A stretch of 55,828 bases of DNA from Verrucomicrobiota bacterium (GCA_038744685.1 JBCDMB010000023.1:1-55828); one strand, 5' to 3'; counted from the first letter of the stretch, positions 45,727 through 55,654 are shown. Notes: generated by a model from the sequence alone, not told the origin. Translations and numbers: made by a program.

Positions 45727-47157
45727 ATGCCACTTCCTTCTGGAGTTTCCCTCACTGTGTTGGTCGATACTGGATCCGCCCGTTTCCGAGTGGATCTAAA
45801 GCGTCGCCAGAGTGCCTATGCAGTTTTGCGAATCATCTCTGAAGAAGTCCCTGAGAATCAGGCGAACGAAGAAGAAGAAACTGAGCCGGATTATTTCGAC
45901 CTTTCGGAAGACGTCGACAAGGGGGGTTGGATTACGGCATTGCTGGATCATCGTCCGGCACCGGCGAAGGATGTGTTTGTCTTTAGCGTCCGAGTCGGAG
46001 CGGCAGTCGCTGAGGTGCCAAGTTTCGGCGGTGGAGACCAAAGTGAGACGATTGCGATGGAAATCGAGGCACTGACCGGCCAGAGCACTGAAGAGTCGCA
46101 GTGGACGTGGAAACGTCTCTCCGCACCCGATGGTTTTTTAAAGGCATGGGGTATCGCTGCGCCGTTTTCCCAATTGATCGCCTGGCGCGAAGTCATTGGC
46201 GGGAGGCGCGGCTGCCGGTTGATGGGGGTTGGGCATCCAGCTGGGCTTCCGACAGGAGCAGAGCAGCAGATCGAACTATGGGAAGGTTTGGCGATGCACG
46301 TGCAGAATGCGCGCGGGAAAAAGAACATCCGTGGATGGAGCGGTGTTGGTGCTGAGCGTGTGGCTTTGGCCGACCCCGAGGTGCAAACTAGTCTCTCAAA
46401 GTATGGTTTGCTTGCGGTGACCGACCGGAATATGCCCGAATGGTCCGATCTCGAGGGTATCGAATGGATCCGTCTGGATTCCGCTGATGGTCAACAGCGC
46501 TGGGCCGAAGGTCTCGCCACCGTTATGGACTTCCAAGCCCGGCGGCCTGGACTGATCCCGTGGTTAAGTATTCCTAAGCCGGAGATGTCGACGCGGGCAC
46601 TGGTCACAAGAACCGTTGCGGTTACGGCGGCAGTTCTCGTTCTGACGATTGCCTATCACTTGTTTTTACTGGGCCGGAAGGATAGTCTGGAAGAGCAGGT
46701 GGCCAGTTTGCGGACACCGATTGACGAACACCGGGAGCGGCAAGAGGAAATCCGCAAGCTGAATCAAGAGCTCCGGACCTTAAGGAGTCGTCCCGAGAAA
46801 GCCGTTTTCAACATTGAAGCCCACGAGGATCGTTTGCAGTCCCTCCTTTCGAATTTGGCTGATGCCGCTGGCGGCAATATTCTCCTTCGCAGCATCAAGC
46901 CGGAAGGCTTCGATGTGCACGTTTCGGGCGTTGCTACGACCCCACAAGGCGCGGCTGCCTACGCGATGGAGCTTGATTTTTTCGGAGGAGCCTCCGGCTG
47001 GAGAGCTTCCCTGGTGGAGCGCGAAGCCCTTCTCGTCAGACCCGACGGCGGGCCGTGGACGTTTTTGATCGAATTGACCCCTTCTCCAGTTCGCACTCCG
47101 GTTCAGCCTGATTCGGGTTCTGCGAAGAAAGTAATTGCAGGAGGATCAGGCCAATGA
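45727..47157 (+). CDS. GspL / PilM-PilN-like assembly protein
   Basis: The protein has 476 residues from ATG 45727; the frame is open to 45655. The first 290 residues are cytoplasmic and weakly actin-like by position (compare PilM). One membrane segment lies at about 302-320 (VAVTAAVLVLTIAYHLFLLG). A coiled coil follows (LEEQVASLRTPIDEHRERQEEIRKLNQELRTLR), then a small ferredoxin-like domain (LQSLLSNLADAAGGNILLRSIKPEGFDVHVSG). This order is that of GspL, the link between the ATPase and the periplasmic parts. It overlaps the next gene by four bases. Confidence 0.75.
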   Translation: MPLPSGVSLTVLVDTGSARFRVDLKRRQSAYAVLRIISEEVPENQANEEEETEPDYFDLSEDVDKGGWITALLDHRPAPAKDVFVFSVRVGAAVAEVPSFGGGDQSETIAMEIEALTGQSTEESQWTWKRLSAPDGFLKAWGIAAPFSQLIAWREVIGGRRGCRLMGVGHPAGLPTGAEQQIELWEGLAMHVQNARGKKNIRGWSGVGAERVALADPEVQTSLSKYGLLAVTDRNMPEWSDLEGIEWIRLDSADGQQRWAEGLATVMDFQARRPGLIPWLSIPKPEMSTRALVTRTVAVTAAVLVLTIAYHLFLLGRKDSLEEQVASLRTPIDEHRERQEEIRKLNQELRTLRSRPEKAVFNIEAHEDRLQSLLSNLADAAGGNILLRSIKPEGFDVHVSGVATTPQGAAAYAMELDFFGGASGWRASLVEREALLVRPDGGPWTFLIELTPSPVRTPVQPDSGSAKKVIAGGSGQ

Positions 47158-47720
47158 AAACGGTTTCCCCCCGCGAACGTGTGATGGTGCTGCTCCTGCC
47201 TTCTGCCATCATCTTACTCATCTATGGCTTCTTTGTGGTTCAGCCTCTTTTTAAGGAAAAAGAAGAGCTGGAGCGGCAACGCACTGTCTTGGAACTGCGT
47301 TTACCTACCCAAGCCGAGCGTTCTACGGTCCGGCGACAGCTCCTCGAGCTTCAACGGGAGGTAAGCACGATCCGCGGATCGGATAGCGAAAGTTCAAAAG
47401 GACGCTCGGTGTTTTCTCCGAACGAAGTGCTCGAGGCCAGTGCGGAACTTGAAGAGTTGATGGAGGTCCATGGTGTGATTCTGATGTCGGAGTCCCGCGC
47501 CGAGGCCCAGGATCGGCGAGCGTACGAGCGTCTGCTCGATAAGCGCCCTGGCAGCGAAATCAGCCGTCTCGAGCTGGCTGGAACGTTCGCAGGGATTTCT
47601 GCCTTGGTCAGCTCCCTCGATCAGACTGGACCAGCACTCTTGCCGGTTGCCATTGAGATGGACGCGGGCATGCAGGGTGAGACCGATCTGCGCCGCTGGA
47701 ATCTGTGGATTTGCCGTTGA
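47154..47720 (+). CDS. GspM-like protein
   Basis: The protein has 188 residues. A short cytoplasmic start (KTVSPRERVMVLL) is followed by a membrane segment (PSAIILLIYGFFVV), then a coiled coil and a periplasmic domain of the GspM/PilO kind. It partners the GspL-like protein encoded just before. The stop overlaps the PilT-like start by one base. Identification rests on layout and place. Confidence 0.75.
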   Translation: MKTVSPRERVMVLLLPSAIILLIYGFFVVQPLFKEKEELERQRTVLELRLPTQAERSTVRRQLLELQREVSTIRGSDSESSKGRSVFSPNEVLEASAELEELMEVHGVILMSESRAEAQDRRAYERLLDKRPGSEISRLELAGTFAGISALVSSLDQTGPALLPVAIEMDAGMQGETDLRRWNLWICR

Positions 47721-48913
47721 TGAGTGGGGAAGGAAATGGTGCTGGAGCGCCCGAACTTTCGACTTTGCTCGAAGCCCTCATTGAAGAAGAGGCCTCCGAC
47801 TTGCACCTGGCGCCCGACCATGCGCCTCTTTTCCGGATTGACGGAACACTTCGTTTCCTCGACGCCTTTCGCGAACCTTTTCCACCCGAGGTGATTTCCA
47901 GTTTGGCCAAGCACCTCGCCGGCCCCGCGATGACGGACACGGTTGAGGCCAAAGGCTCGGTAGATGGAGCAGTGACCCACGGAGAAGACGGGCGCTTTCG
48001 CTACAACATCTATCGAAGACTTCCGGGACTTGCGATTGCCATCCGGCGGCTGGAGAACCGCTTTCGTTCCTTGAAAGATCTTGGCCTCCCTCAGGGACTC
48101 GACTCGTGGTGCGATCTGCCTGACGGTTTGGTGCTGGTCGCCGGGCCGACTGGTTCGGGAAAATCGACGACCCTCGCGACCCTTCTCGACCAGATCAACC
48201 GGACCCACGCCAAACACATTATCACGATTGAGGACCCGATCGAATACCTGCACATTTCTCAACAAGCCAGAATTGACCAAAGGCAAATTGGTGCTCACGC
48301 CTTTAGCTTTCAGGAAGCCCTTATCTCTAGTCTGCGGCAGGATCCGGATGTCATTCTCGTCGGAGAGGTGCGCGAGAGGGAGACGATTCGAACCGCTTTA
48401 ACGGCTGCCGAGACCGGACATCTGGTCTTCACGACTGTTCACGCACCTGACTGTGCCGGAGCGATCCAGCGGATTGCCTCGGCCTTTCCGGCCGACGAAC
48501 AGCCAGGCATCCTCCGGCAGCTCAGCATGAATCTGCGGGGCGTCCTCACTCAGCACTTGATCCCTGCCGACGGTCCGATCACCCGCACTCCCACCGCCGG
48601 AAAAGCGCAGCGTCCCCGAATTCCTCTCTGCGAGATTCTGCAGAATACTCCAGCGGCTGCCAACCTCATCGCGAAGGGCCAGTATCAGAGCCTTTATTCC
48701 GTCATGGAGACCGGTTCACGGCAGGGCATGCAAACCCTTGAACAGAATATGATCGAGTGGGTGCAAAGTGGTTCCCTCCTTCCGGCAACCGCCTTTTCAT
48801 TCACGAAAAATCCTGGAGTCTTGGAACAAAGACTGGCTCGCGAAGCGAGTCTCCGACAATCCGAACGCAGCTTCGGCTCGTCTGGATTGCAGGCAGCGAG
48901 GAAAGAACGATGA
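47720..48913 (+). CDS. PilT-like hexameric ATPase
   Basis: The protein has 397 residues from ATG 47720. Walker A GPTGSGKSTT near residue 145, an ASP box ITIEDPIEYLH, Walker B VILVGEVRERET and the HAPDCAGAIQRI segment are typical of PilT, the pilus retraction motor. The N-terminal LLEALIEEEASDLHLAPDHAPLFRIDG is also PilT-like. Classical type II secretion loci hold only GspE, so a retraction-type ATPase here is unusual. The end overlaps gspE by four bases. Confidence 0.92.
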   Translation: MSGEGNGAGAPELSTLLEALIEEEASDLHLAPDHAPLFRIDGTLRFLDAFREPFPPEVISSLAKHLAGPAMTDTVEAKGSVDGAVTHGEDGRFRYNIYRRLPGLAIAIRRLENRFRSLKDLGLPQGLDSWCDLPDGLVLVAGPTGSGKSTTLATLLDQINRTHAKHIITIEDPIEYLHISQQARIDQRQIGAHAFSFQEALISSLRQDPDVILVGEVRERETIRTALTAAETGHLVFTTVHAPDCAGAIQRIASAFPADEQPGILRQLSMNLRGVLTQHLIPADGPITRTPTAGKAQRPRIPLCEILQNTPAAANLIAKGQYQSLYSVMETGSRQGMQTLEQNMIEWVQSGSLLPATAFSFTKNPGVLEQRLAREASLRQSERSFGSSGLQAARKER

Positions 48914-50475
48914 CAGGCCCGGCCGATACCTCTTTGCTCAAAGCGAGTCCTTCCGAGACCGACTCAGAACCGCTTGATCTGGAGACGATCAAATTTGATC
49001 CGCGTTATGCCCTGCTCACTCCGCCGAGCCTGATGATTCGCCGTAGGCTGCTTCCTCTTCTCGAATTGGATGGCTCCCTCCACGTTGCGGTCGAGCGGGC
49101 TCTTGATCCGAACTCGGCACGTCTCTTGGAGCGCTTCATCAAGCTTCCCGTGGTTCCAGTACTTGCCACTGGCGAATCAATCCGGGCGCTTCAAACTCGC
49201 CTCTTCGGGAACTTGCGGGAGGCAATGTCTCAGGATCGACCGGTCATCGACACCGTAACCGCTCGCTCCGAGAGCGATCCAGACGACGCCGACGAAGCGA
49301 TTGCTCTTTGCGACCAACTATTGAAGACAGGTCTGATCCGAGGAGCATCCGATATCCATTTCAATGTGGCTCGCGATGATTCTGTCCAAGTGCGAATGCG
49401 GATCGACGGTTCTCTCGTGGAAGATCCGTCTCTGCCCGCCTATTTGCGCTCTTCTGTGTTTAACCGCATCAAGGTGCTTGGCGGGTTGGATATTTCTGAA
49501 AAGCGGGCCTCACAGGATGGCTCTTTCACGTTTGAGCCCGGCGGTGTTTTGCCGTCTACCGAGGTCCGCGTTGCGACCATTCCGGCCCGCCACGGTGAAC
49601 GCATCACTCTGCGATTACTGATCCGGGACGAAGGGATTCTAACGCTCAACAAGTTGGGCTTTTCCGACGATGACTTGGAGCGGTTTACCCGCGCAGTGAC
49701 TCTTCCTTACGGCATGGTGTTGATGACCGGGCCAACTGGAAGCGGCAAGAGCACCACACTCTATGCCGCCATCAAGCATCTTCTGGGGAAGCGCACCGCA
49801 AACGTGATGACGGTAGAAGACCCAATCGAATACGAGATAGACGGGGTCACTCAGACGGAAGTCGACGCCCGACGAGAGAAAGTCTCCTTTGCCTCATCGC
49901 TCCGCAGTATTCTCCGCCATGACCCTGATGTGGTTATGCTTGGGGAAATCCGGGACCGCGAAACAGCCGAGCTGGCCGTCCGGGCCGCCCTGACCGGACA
50001 CCTTGTTTTGAGTACTCTCCACACGAATACTGCAGTCGGTGCAGTGACCCGCCTCCTCGATCTCGGTGTGGACCGTTTCCTTATCGCCACCGTTCTCCGG
50101 CTGGTCGCAGCCCAGCGACTGGTGCGGGTCCTTTGTCCCCATTGCCGGACAGAGAGTTCGCTTACTGAAACAGAAGCTCAGCTACTCGGGTCATCCGCTT
50201 TGGCAGGGGAGCGCTGTTTCCGCCCAAACCGCTGCTTGCGCTGTGGTGGAAAGGGTTTCATCGGTCGTTCCGGGCTTTTCGAGATTCTGCCCATTCGATC
50301 AGAAGAGACTCGCCTTATCGGCAGCAGTTCCAACGACGAATCAATCGAATATCGCCTCGTCGAGCGTCGGAGCGAAGTGGGGATTCCCTCCCTTCTTGAA
50401 AGCGGACTTGCGGCTGTTCGAACTGGAATGACAACCGTTGACGAAGTGATCACTGCGACGCTTGACACCGTCTGA
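48910..50475 (+). CDS. gspE: Type II secretion ATPase GspE (PilB-like)
   Basis: The protein has 521 residues from ATG 48910. The frame is open to 48757 but that part overlaps the PilT-like gene. Walker A GPTGSGKSTTLYAA; MTVEDPIEYEIDGVTQTEVD; Walker B DVVMLGEIRDRETAELAVRAALTGH; and a zinc-binding four-cysteine motif CPHC ... CLRC (about residues 411-455). It drives pseudopilus assembly from the cytoplasm. The N-terminal domain is short (about 120 residues), lacking a full GspE N1 domain. Confidence 0.94.
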   Translation: MTGPADTSLLKASPSETDSEPLDLETIKFDPRYALLTPPSLMIRRRLLPLLELDGSLHVAVERALDPNSARLLERFIKLPVVPVLATGESIRALQTRLFGNLREAMSQDRPVIDTVTARSESDPDDADEAIALCDQLLKTGLIRGASDIHFNVARDDSVQVRMRIDGSLVEDPSLPAYLRSSVFNRIKVLGGLDISEKRASQDGSFTFEPGGVLPSTEVRVATIPARHGERITLRLLIRDEGILTLNKLGFSDDDLERFTRAVTLPYGMVLMTGPTGSGKSTTLYAAIKHLLGKRTANVMTVEDPIEYEIDGVTQTEVDARREKVSFASSLRSILRHDPDVVMLGEIRDRETAELAVRAALTGHLVLSTLHTNTAVGAVTRLLDLGVDRFLIATVLRLVAAQRLVRVLCPHCRTESSLTETEAQLLGSSALAGERCFRPNRCLRCGGKGFIGRSGLFEILPIRSEETRLIGSSSNDESIEYRLVERRSEVGIPSLLESGLAAVRTGMTTVDEVITATLDTV

Positions 50476-50477
50476 GA

Positions 50478-51704
50478 ATGCCCCGCTTTGCCTACACCGT
50501 AAACGCCGGAAATGGCGAACGCTCCACTGGGGTGGTTGAAGCGGCGAGTCTGGATGCGGCTCGCTGGGCACTGCTCGGTAGAGGGGTGAAACCTGAACGC
50601 CTCCAGCCGGCGTCGGATGCGGACGACGATCAAATTGCCGGCAGAGGCACGAGAGCCTTTTTGTTCAATCCAACCACTTGGAGAAGGATCAAGTCGGTCC
50701 ACGTTGAGCTTACCCTGCGGCAACTTGAGGTCATGCTCCGCAGTGGTCTAACCCTCCTTTCATCGATTGAAACGATTATCGATCAACCCCCTTCAAGGGG
50801 AGTGCGAGCTGTTTATCAGCAGGTCCGGCAGCGGGTTGAGTCTGGCATCCCCTTCGCCGAGGCACTCTCCGAACATACCTGTTTTCCAAAGTCGGTGACC
50901 GCAATGGTTGGCCTTGGTGAGGCCAGCGGTAATCTTGAGGAGGTTTTGCTCCGCTGTGCCGAAACAATGGAGAGCGCACGCCGTAACCGAACTGCAGTCC
51001 TGACCGCGCTTTTCTACCCAAGCTTTACTTTCCTTTTTGCCATTGGAGTGAGCGTTTACATGGTCCTTGCAGTGATCCCGCCAATGAAAACGGCGCTGGA
51101 AGCACTCGGACGTCGCCTGCCAGCCATGACGCAGTCCCTCATCGACGTTGCCAACTTCTTCACGGACTACGGCGCGATCATTCTCGTAGTGCTTTTGACT
51201 CTCGGTCTCATGCTACTTGGTTTTTGGCTCTGGCCCCCGGGGCGATTGGCTCTCGACCGCTTCCAGCTCCGGGTGCCACTTGTAGGCACTATTGTCCGTT
51301 GTTCAGGAACCGCTCTCTTCTCACGCCTGCTTTCGACCCTTTTGAACAGTGGAATTCCGCTAGTCGATAGTCTGCGTATCCTCACTACAATTCATCGCAA
51401 TCGTTACTTCGTTCAGGTGGTCGACGATACACGCAACCTGATCCTGCAAGGGGGAAGTCTTGCTGCGGGCATTGGCAAGGGAAAGGCCTACACTCCGATG
51501 ATGGTGCGGATGGTGGGAGTCGGCGAAACTACAGGAAACCTCGAAGAGACTCTTCTGAACGTAGCCGAGTTTCATGAAGAACGCCTCCAAACTCTGATCA
51601 AACAACTCAGTGCGGTCCTCGAGCCGGCGATCGTCCTCATTGTTGGCCTCCTCGTGGGCTATGTTTACCTCGCTTTCTTTGTAGCGCTCTACGGAGCCGT
51701 CTAA
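50478..51704 (+). CDS. gspF: Type II secretion inner-membrane platform protein GspF
   Basis: The protein has 408 residues, the usual length. Two GspF domains: about 70-190 (LRQLEVMLRSGLTLLSSIETI ... MVGLGEASGNLEEVLLRCAE) and about 270-395 (FSRLLSTLLNSGIPLVDSLRI ... MVGVGETTGNLEETLLNVAEFHEE). Membrane segments follow each (FLFAIGVSVYMVLAVIPPM, AIILVVLLTLGLMLLGFWL, PAIVLIVGLLVGYVYLAFFVAL). Two bases after gspE. Confidence 0.95.
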   Translation: MPRFAYTVNAGNGERSTGVVEAASLDAARWALLGRGVKPERLQPASDADDDQIAGRGTRAFLFNPTTWRRIKSVHVELTLRQLEVMLRSGLTLLSSIETIIDQPPSRGVRAVYQQVRQRVESGIPFAEALSEHTCFPKSVTAMVGLGEASGNLEEVLLRCAETMESARRNRTAVLTALFYPSFTFLFAIGVSVYMVLAVIPPMKTALEALGRRLPAMTQSLIDVANFFTDYGAIILVVLLTLGLMLLGFWLWPPGRLALDRFQLRVPLVGTIVRCSGTALFSRLLSTLLNSGIPLVDSLRILTTIHRNRYFVQVVDDTRNLILQGGSLAAGIGKGKAYTPMMVRMVGVGETTGNLEETLLNVAEFHEERLQTLIKQLSAVLEPAIVLIVGLLVGYVYLAFFVALYGAV

Positions 51705-51766
51705 ATTTGATGATACATCCAATAAAACTCCTTCTGCCCAGTCTTCTAGGCTGTTCTAAAGAAAAT

Positions 51767-53911
51767 ATGCTTAGCCGTTCTTTTATGGTTTGTGCTTTTC
51801 TGTGTTTCGCAACGATCTTTGTGCCCGCAGGCTCAGCGCTCGCTCAAGGTACGAGTGGGTCAAACGGTGATCCGACTCGGCCAAACTCCTCAACTGGCGC
51901 AGCACTCGAAGCACTCCGCCGAGCGTCCGGAAACAATCAGGATGATCAGGATGAAGAAGATGAGATTTCTGTCATCGGTGTGGTGATTGCAGGTGGGGAA
52001 GAGTCTGCCCGTGGCATGGTTATTCTCAAAATTGACGACTCAATTTTTCCTGCAATTGAAGGCCAGACAGTCCGAACGGGGGAACAAAACGTGACCATAG
52101 GAAAGCTCAATCTGAACATGGTTGAGCTTGTGGATCCGAAGCGAGGATCAATACAGCAGGTGTTTTTCGGATCGAATCGCGGGGTGGCGACAGAGGAAGG
52201 TCAAGTAGCTCTAATCGAGCTTTCCTCCGTCCCCTTGTTTCTTGCCGCACAAGCGCTTTCCTACGTGACGAACACCCAAATTACTGCAACGGTTGAGGCG
52301 CAAATCCGCCCGATCACCCTTTTTCTACGGGATGTCACCGTTGATGAAGTCCTCTCCAGTATCGCCGCGACCCATCACCTCTATTCGAGCACGATACGCG
52401 ACTCCGGTATCATCCGATTTCAGACGGTTGAAGAGTTCGCAAGGGGATCGGCTGCCCTGCAGGATCAACACAATCAGGTCTTCACGCTTCGCTTCCCCAA
52501 TGCGCGGGATATTGCCCTGACTATTCGTGATCTGTATGGGGATCGAGTCCGACTTTCCGAGCGGGTCGACGAGAGTGAGGAGTCTGGTGAGTTCCTGACC
52601 GATGATTTAGAACAACGACTTGAACGTTTCGATATCATCGCCGGTCGGAGCCAAGGTCTGGGGGTTGGAGACCAAGGCGGACAAGGAGGCACCATTGTTG
52701 GATCGAATCGTTTGTCCTCACTCCGCAATAACCAAAACAACAGTCTTCGGAACTTTAACCAAAGAACAGATCAGTCCTCTACCCAGGGAGAATTTGAATT
52801 TACGGACGAGGAAATCAGAAGGCTTGGGTTGGTTGATGACGCCCGCATCGACGCTATCCGGGATTCACGGGCGGATATCTTTGTTTCGATCATCGACCGA
52901 CTGAATAAGTTGCTCGTCCGGACGAGAGATGAGCGAACGATGAGCGAGATCGAGGAACTGGTAGAAGATCTCGATGAACCGGCGCAGCTGGTCTTTCTCG
53001 AAATCCGGATTCTCCGAGTGCAGCTCGACGACGGTTTGGATACCGCTTTCAACTGGGCTTTTTCAGAGGGTGATGGGGCAGGCATCTTTCTGCCGACAGA
53101 TCCTGAAATCAACGGTTCGCTTCTCTTTAGTTATCTCGACAGTTCCTTCGCGGCGGAGATTCGTTTTCTGCAGGATAAGGACAAGCTCACCGTCCTCGGT
53201 CAGCCTTCGCTCCTAACAACAAACAACGAAGTCAGTCGGATTTTTATCGGCGAGCAGGTGCCGGTTCTGGTTGGTTTCGGAGACAACACGACGATCGTCA
53301 CCGATCTCGGAAACACCGTTAATTTTGCGAACGCGGAGTACGAGGACCAGGACGTTGGATCTACCCTTTTGATCACTCCAAACATCAACGATGACGATAC
53401 TGTGGAGCTTCGCTTGCTTCAGGAAGAGTCTCAGATCGTCAGAAACGGAGCCAACGTCTTAGTGCCGAATGGTGACGGAGGTTTTGACGAAAGACCGATT
53501 GATATTGTGGCTGCACAGACGGTGAGTGGTACTTTTGTTGCAGCGAATAGCCGGACATTTGCCATAGGAGGATTGATCACTGAGTCGATTGAAGATCAGA
53601 TCTCACAGATACCTCTTCTTGGTGACCTCCCTCTCATCGGCAGACTCTTTCGGAATCAGGCAACGACTCGTAGAAGAGACGAGATCGTTCTGTTGGTAAC
53701 CCCAACCATCATAAACAACCCGGATGCAGGAGAGTTAATGACCCGAGACTTCGTTGAACGGCAGTCGCTGTTTCCCAATCCAATGCCGGAGGATGGAAAT
53801 CTGGATGTTTTCGAAGAAAGTGACGTCCTTGTCCCAGGGGTGCCTGAGAAAAACGATGCCGCAGGAACGATCAACAGCTTCTTCCGCGGCCAATACGGTC
53901 CAAGAAAATAG
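51767..53911 (+). CDS. gspD: Type II secretion secretin GspD
   Basis: The protein has 714 residues from ATG 51767, which starts a clear signal peptide (LSRSFMVCAFLCFATIFVPAGSALAQ); the frame is open to 51707. It forms the outer-membrane pore. First a GspC-like homology part (SVIGVVIAGGEESARGMVILKID ... VRTGEQNVTIGKLN, about 65-125), then N0/N1 domains with LFLAAQALSYVTNTQITATV and FTLRFPNARDIALTIRDLYG, a linker rich in Asn, Gln and Arg (near 300-345), and the secretin core (LVFLEIRILRVQLDDG, VLGQPSLLTTNNEVSRIFIGEQVPVL, IPLLGDLPLIGRLFRNQATTRRRDEIVLLVTPTII). The GspC-like stretch at its head may make up for a missing gspC. Confidence 0.94.
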   Translation: MLSRSFMVCAFLCFATIFVPAGSALAQGTSGSNGDPTRPNSSTGAALEALRRASGNNQDDQDEEDEISVIGVVIAGGEESARGMVILKIDDSIFPAIEGQTVRTGEQNVTIGKLNLNMVELVDPKRGSIQQVFFGSNRGVATEEGQVALIELSSVPLFLAAQALSYVTNTQITATVEAQIRPITLFLRDVTVDEVLSSIAATHHLYSSTIRDSGIIRFQTVEEFARGSAALQDQHNQVFTLRFPNARDIALTIRDLYGDRVRLSERVDESEESGEFLTDDLEQRLERFDIIAGRSQGLGVGDQGGQGGTIVGSNRLSSLRNNQNNSLRNFNQRTDQSSTQGEFEFTDEEIRRLGLVDDARIDAIRDSRADIFVSIIDRLNKLLVRTRDERTMSEIEELVEDLDEPAQLVFLEIRILRVQLDDGLDTAFNWAFSEGDGAGIFLPTDPEINGSLLFSYLDSSFAAEIRFLQDKDKLTVLGQPSLLTTNNEVSRIFIGEQVPVLVGFGDNTTIVTDLGNTVNFANAEYEDQDVGSTLLITPNINDDDTVELRLLQEESQIVRNGANVLVPNGDGGFDERPIDIVAAQTVSGTFVAANSRTFAIGGLITESIEDQISQIPLLGDLPLIGRLFRNQATTRRRDEIVLLVTPTIINNPDAGELMTRDFVERQSLFPNPMPEDGNLDVFEESDVLVPGVPEKNDAAGTINSFFRGQYGPRK

Positions 53912-54014
53912 GCCGGAAGGAATAGACACTTTTACCACCTAAACGGGGTGTTGAGCGGGTCCTGTTCCCGGGTATTCAGGACATCGGTTTGTTTGAGGTT
54001 CAAGGGAGAGGTTA

Positions 54015-55538
54015 CTAAATTGCGACTAGGGATGGATTAAATCTCCCCGGCTGTAATAGGTAGCCAAGTGGAAATGCATCGGTTTCTTTTTTCATGCTCC
54101 AAACTTCTCCGAGGTCTTTAAATTCCTGGGCTGTAATCATTGATATAATCGTTCCCTTCTCCACCTGATACTGCATGGCGAGGAGACTTGATTCAGGTGT
54201 AAAATCAGGTCCGATTACAACGAAGCCTGCGACAGGCTTTTCAGCTTGCTGGATGTAACCGTCGAATTGTCTGATGTGATCCTTTAAGTTTACCGGTGTT
54301 TCCTTTGATTTATTGTCCCAGTAGATCACCTTGTCTTTATAGGAAAGTGCGCCGTCGGCGTGGTTCGTTCCGATAAGATTGAGCGGCTTATGTCCAAGCT
54401 TTTTCTCGAAGACATAGTCTGTGACCGACTCAAACTTCCGTTCAATTTCGATATCTTTCTCAATCAACTGCTGAGCTCGTAGTGTCGCGGAGTCGCGGGT
54501 GGCCAATTCTATGAAATATTTGTGGAGGTGTTCCCTTTCATCGACAAGTTGATCACTACGTTCATGGAGACTGTCATAAAACTCTATTATTCGTTCGATT
54601 AGATCTGATTTGCTTCCAGAAACATTCAGATCGAGGTCTGAGCACCATTTTCTTAAAACGTCAGTCGGTAGTCCATCTCTTGGGCTAGTTCCACCTAGAA
54701 GAATTCGAGGGCTCATTTGCTCAACGGAAACCTCGAATAGATCCTCCATCGTGCAGTTTTTCTCAGTTTTAACCCCGACTTTGTCCAATGACTCTTGGAT
54801 GTAAGACTTTGAGCGAACCGCTTTATAACGGAGTAGCTGTGAGAAGCCGTAGTCACGGATCTCAATCTTCATTACTTTTGCAATAGTATCTGCGACCTCT
54901 GAAGGAATCAGATCGTAGTCGATGCCATCGTGGTCTCGGATCGAAAAGACAAGTCCTCGGGCTTGAAGTTCACGGCGAACGTCTTCGATGTCCTGCCGAG
55001 TGTGAAGTTCGTTAAGACTTTTCGGGAATTTGCCGAGTTTAGCCTCTATGATCCGGAATTCAGTCTCTGTAATTCGAAGGCGCTCACGTATTTTTTCAAC
55101 AAGGTTCTTTTCATCAACAGACAGATCGTCGTTGTGTTCCCACGCGACCTTGACCACAAATTGCATGAATTCTAGGTCCTTTGATCTCTCGCTGCTCTTT
55201 TTAAGTAGATCCTCGTTTGATCGATCTACAATCTCTTGTTCCCATTTTATGATCTCTTCTTCAGTGTTCCTCCTCGGAGACATACGGTCATCCCGTTGCA
55301 TAAGAACGTGTTTGATAAAAAAGGGTGCAATTATTCGGAGGTCCCGGTTGCTTCCCATCGTCAAGTGATTGAGCGCGTTCCGAACGTTTTCCTCAAAGTA
55401 ATACTGCGGTGCAGTCTTTACTAGAGCTTCCTTGATTTCTTCCTCCGAAAGGGCGCGGTAATCGATTACATATGCACTTGCAATCCGTTTGAGCTCAGTG
55501 ATTGTGGAAATATTAGTAACGCACTTAGAGAACTTCAT
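54015..55538 (-). CDS. SAP-domain protein with PD-(D/E)XK nuclease-like C-terminus
   Basis: The protein has 507 residues from ATG 55538; the frame is open to 55574. The family is not recognised as a whole. A charged helical N-terminal half (KYLEED-rich; LTMGSNRDLRIIAPFFIKHVL) is followed by a SAP-like DNA-binding motif (LPTDVLRKWCSDLDLNVSGSKSDLIERII, about residues 310-340). The C-terminal 120 residues contain ADGAL...VIYWDNKSKE, which has the D...DxK spacing of PD-(D/E)XK nucleases, then LKDHIRQFDGYIQ. It is more AT-rich than its neighbours and borders an insertion sequence, so it may be acquired, possibly a defence nuclease. No partner methylase is seen. Confidence 0.65.
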   Translation of the reverse strand: MKFSKCVTNISTITELKRIASAYVIDYRALSEEEIKEALVKTAPQYYFEENVRNALNHLTMGSNRDLRIIAPFFIKHVLMQRDDRMSPRRNTEEEIIKWEQEIVDRSNEDLLKKSSERSKDLEFMQFVVKVAWEHNDDLSVDEKNLVEKIRERLRITETEFRIIEAKLGKFPKSLNELHTRQDIEDVRRELQARGLVFSIRDHDGIDYDLIPSEVADTIAKVMKIEIRDYGFSQLLRYKAVRSKSYIQESLDKVGVKTEKNCTMEDLFEVSVEQMSPRILLGGTSPRDGLPTDVLRKWCSDLDLNVSGSKSDLIERIIEFYDSLHERSDQLVDEREHLHKYFIELATRDSATLRAQQLIEKDIEIERKFESVTDYVFEKKLGHKPLNLIGTNHADGALSYKDKVIYWDNKSKETPVNLKDHIRQFDGYIQQAEKPVAGFVVIGPDFTPESSLLAMQYQVEKGTIISMITAQEFKDLGEVWSMKKETDAFPLGYLLQPGRFNPSLVAI

Positions 55539-55654
55539 GCCTGTTCTTTTGTAATGCGTTGAGTGACAGGTCAATTTGTTTTAGGACTAGGGTTGGTTTC
55601 GATACGAGAGTGGCAGCTAACCCCACCATATTAAACCGCACCTCGTGCGAAAGA

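Noticed and set aside
53958-53981. GTCCTG/CAGGAC hairpin after gspD as a terminator
   Set aside because: The stem is only six pairs with a 12-base loop and no T run follows.
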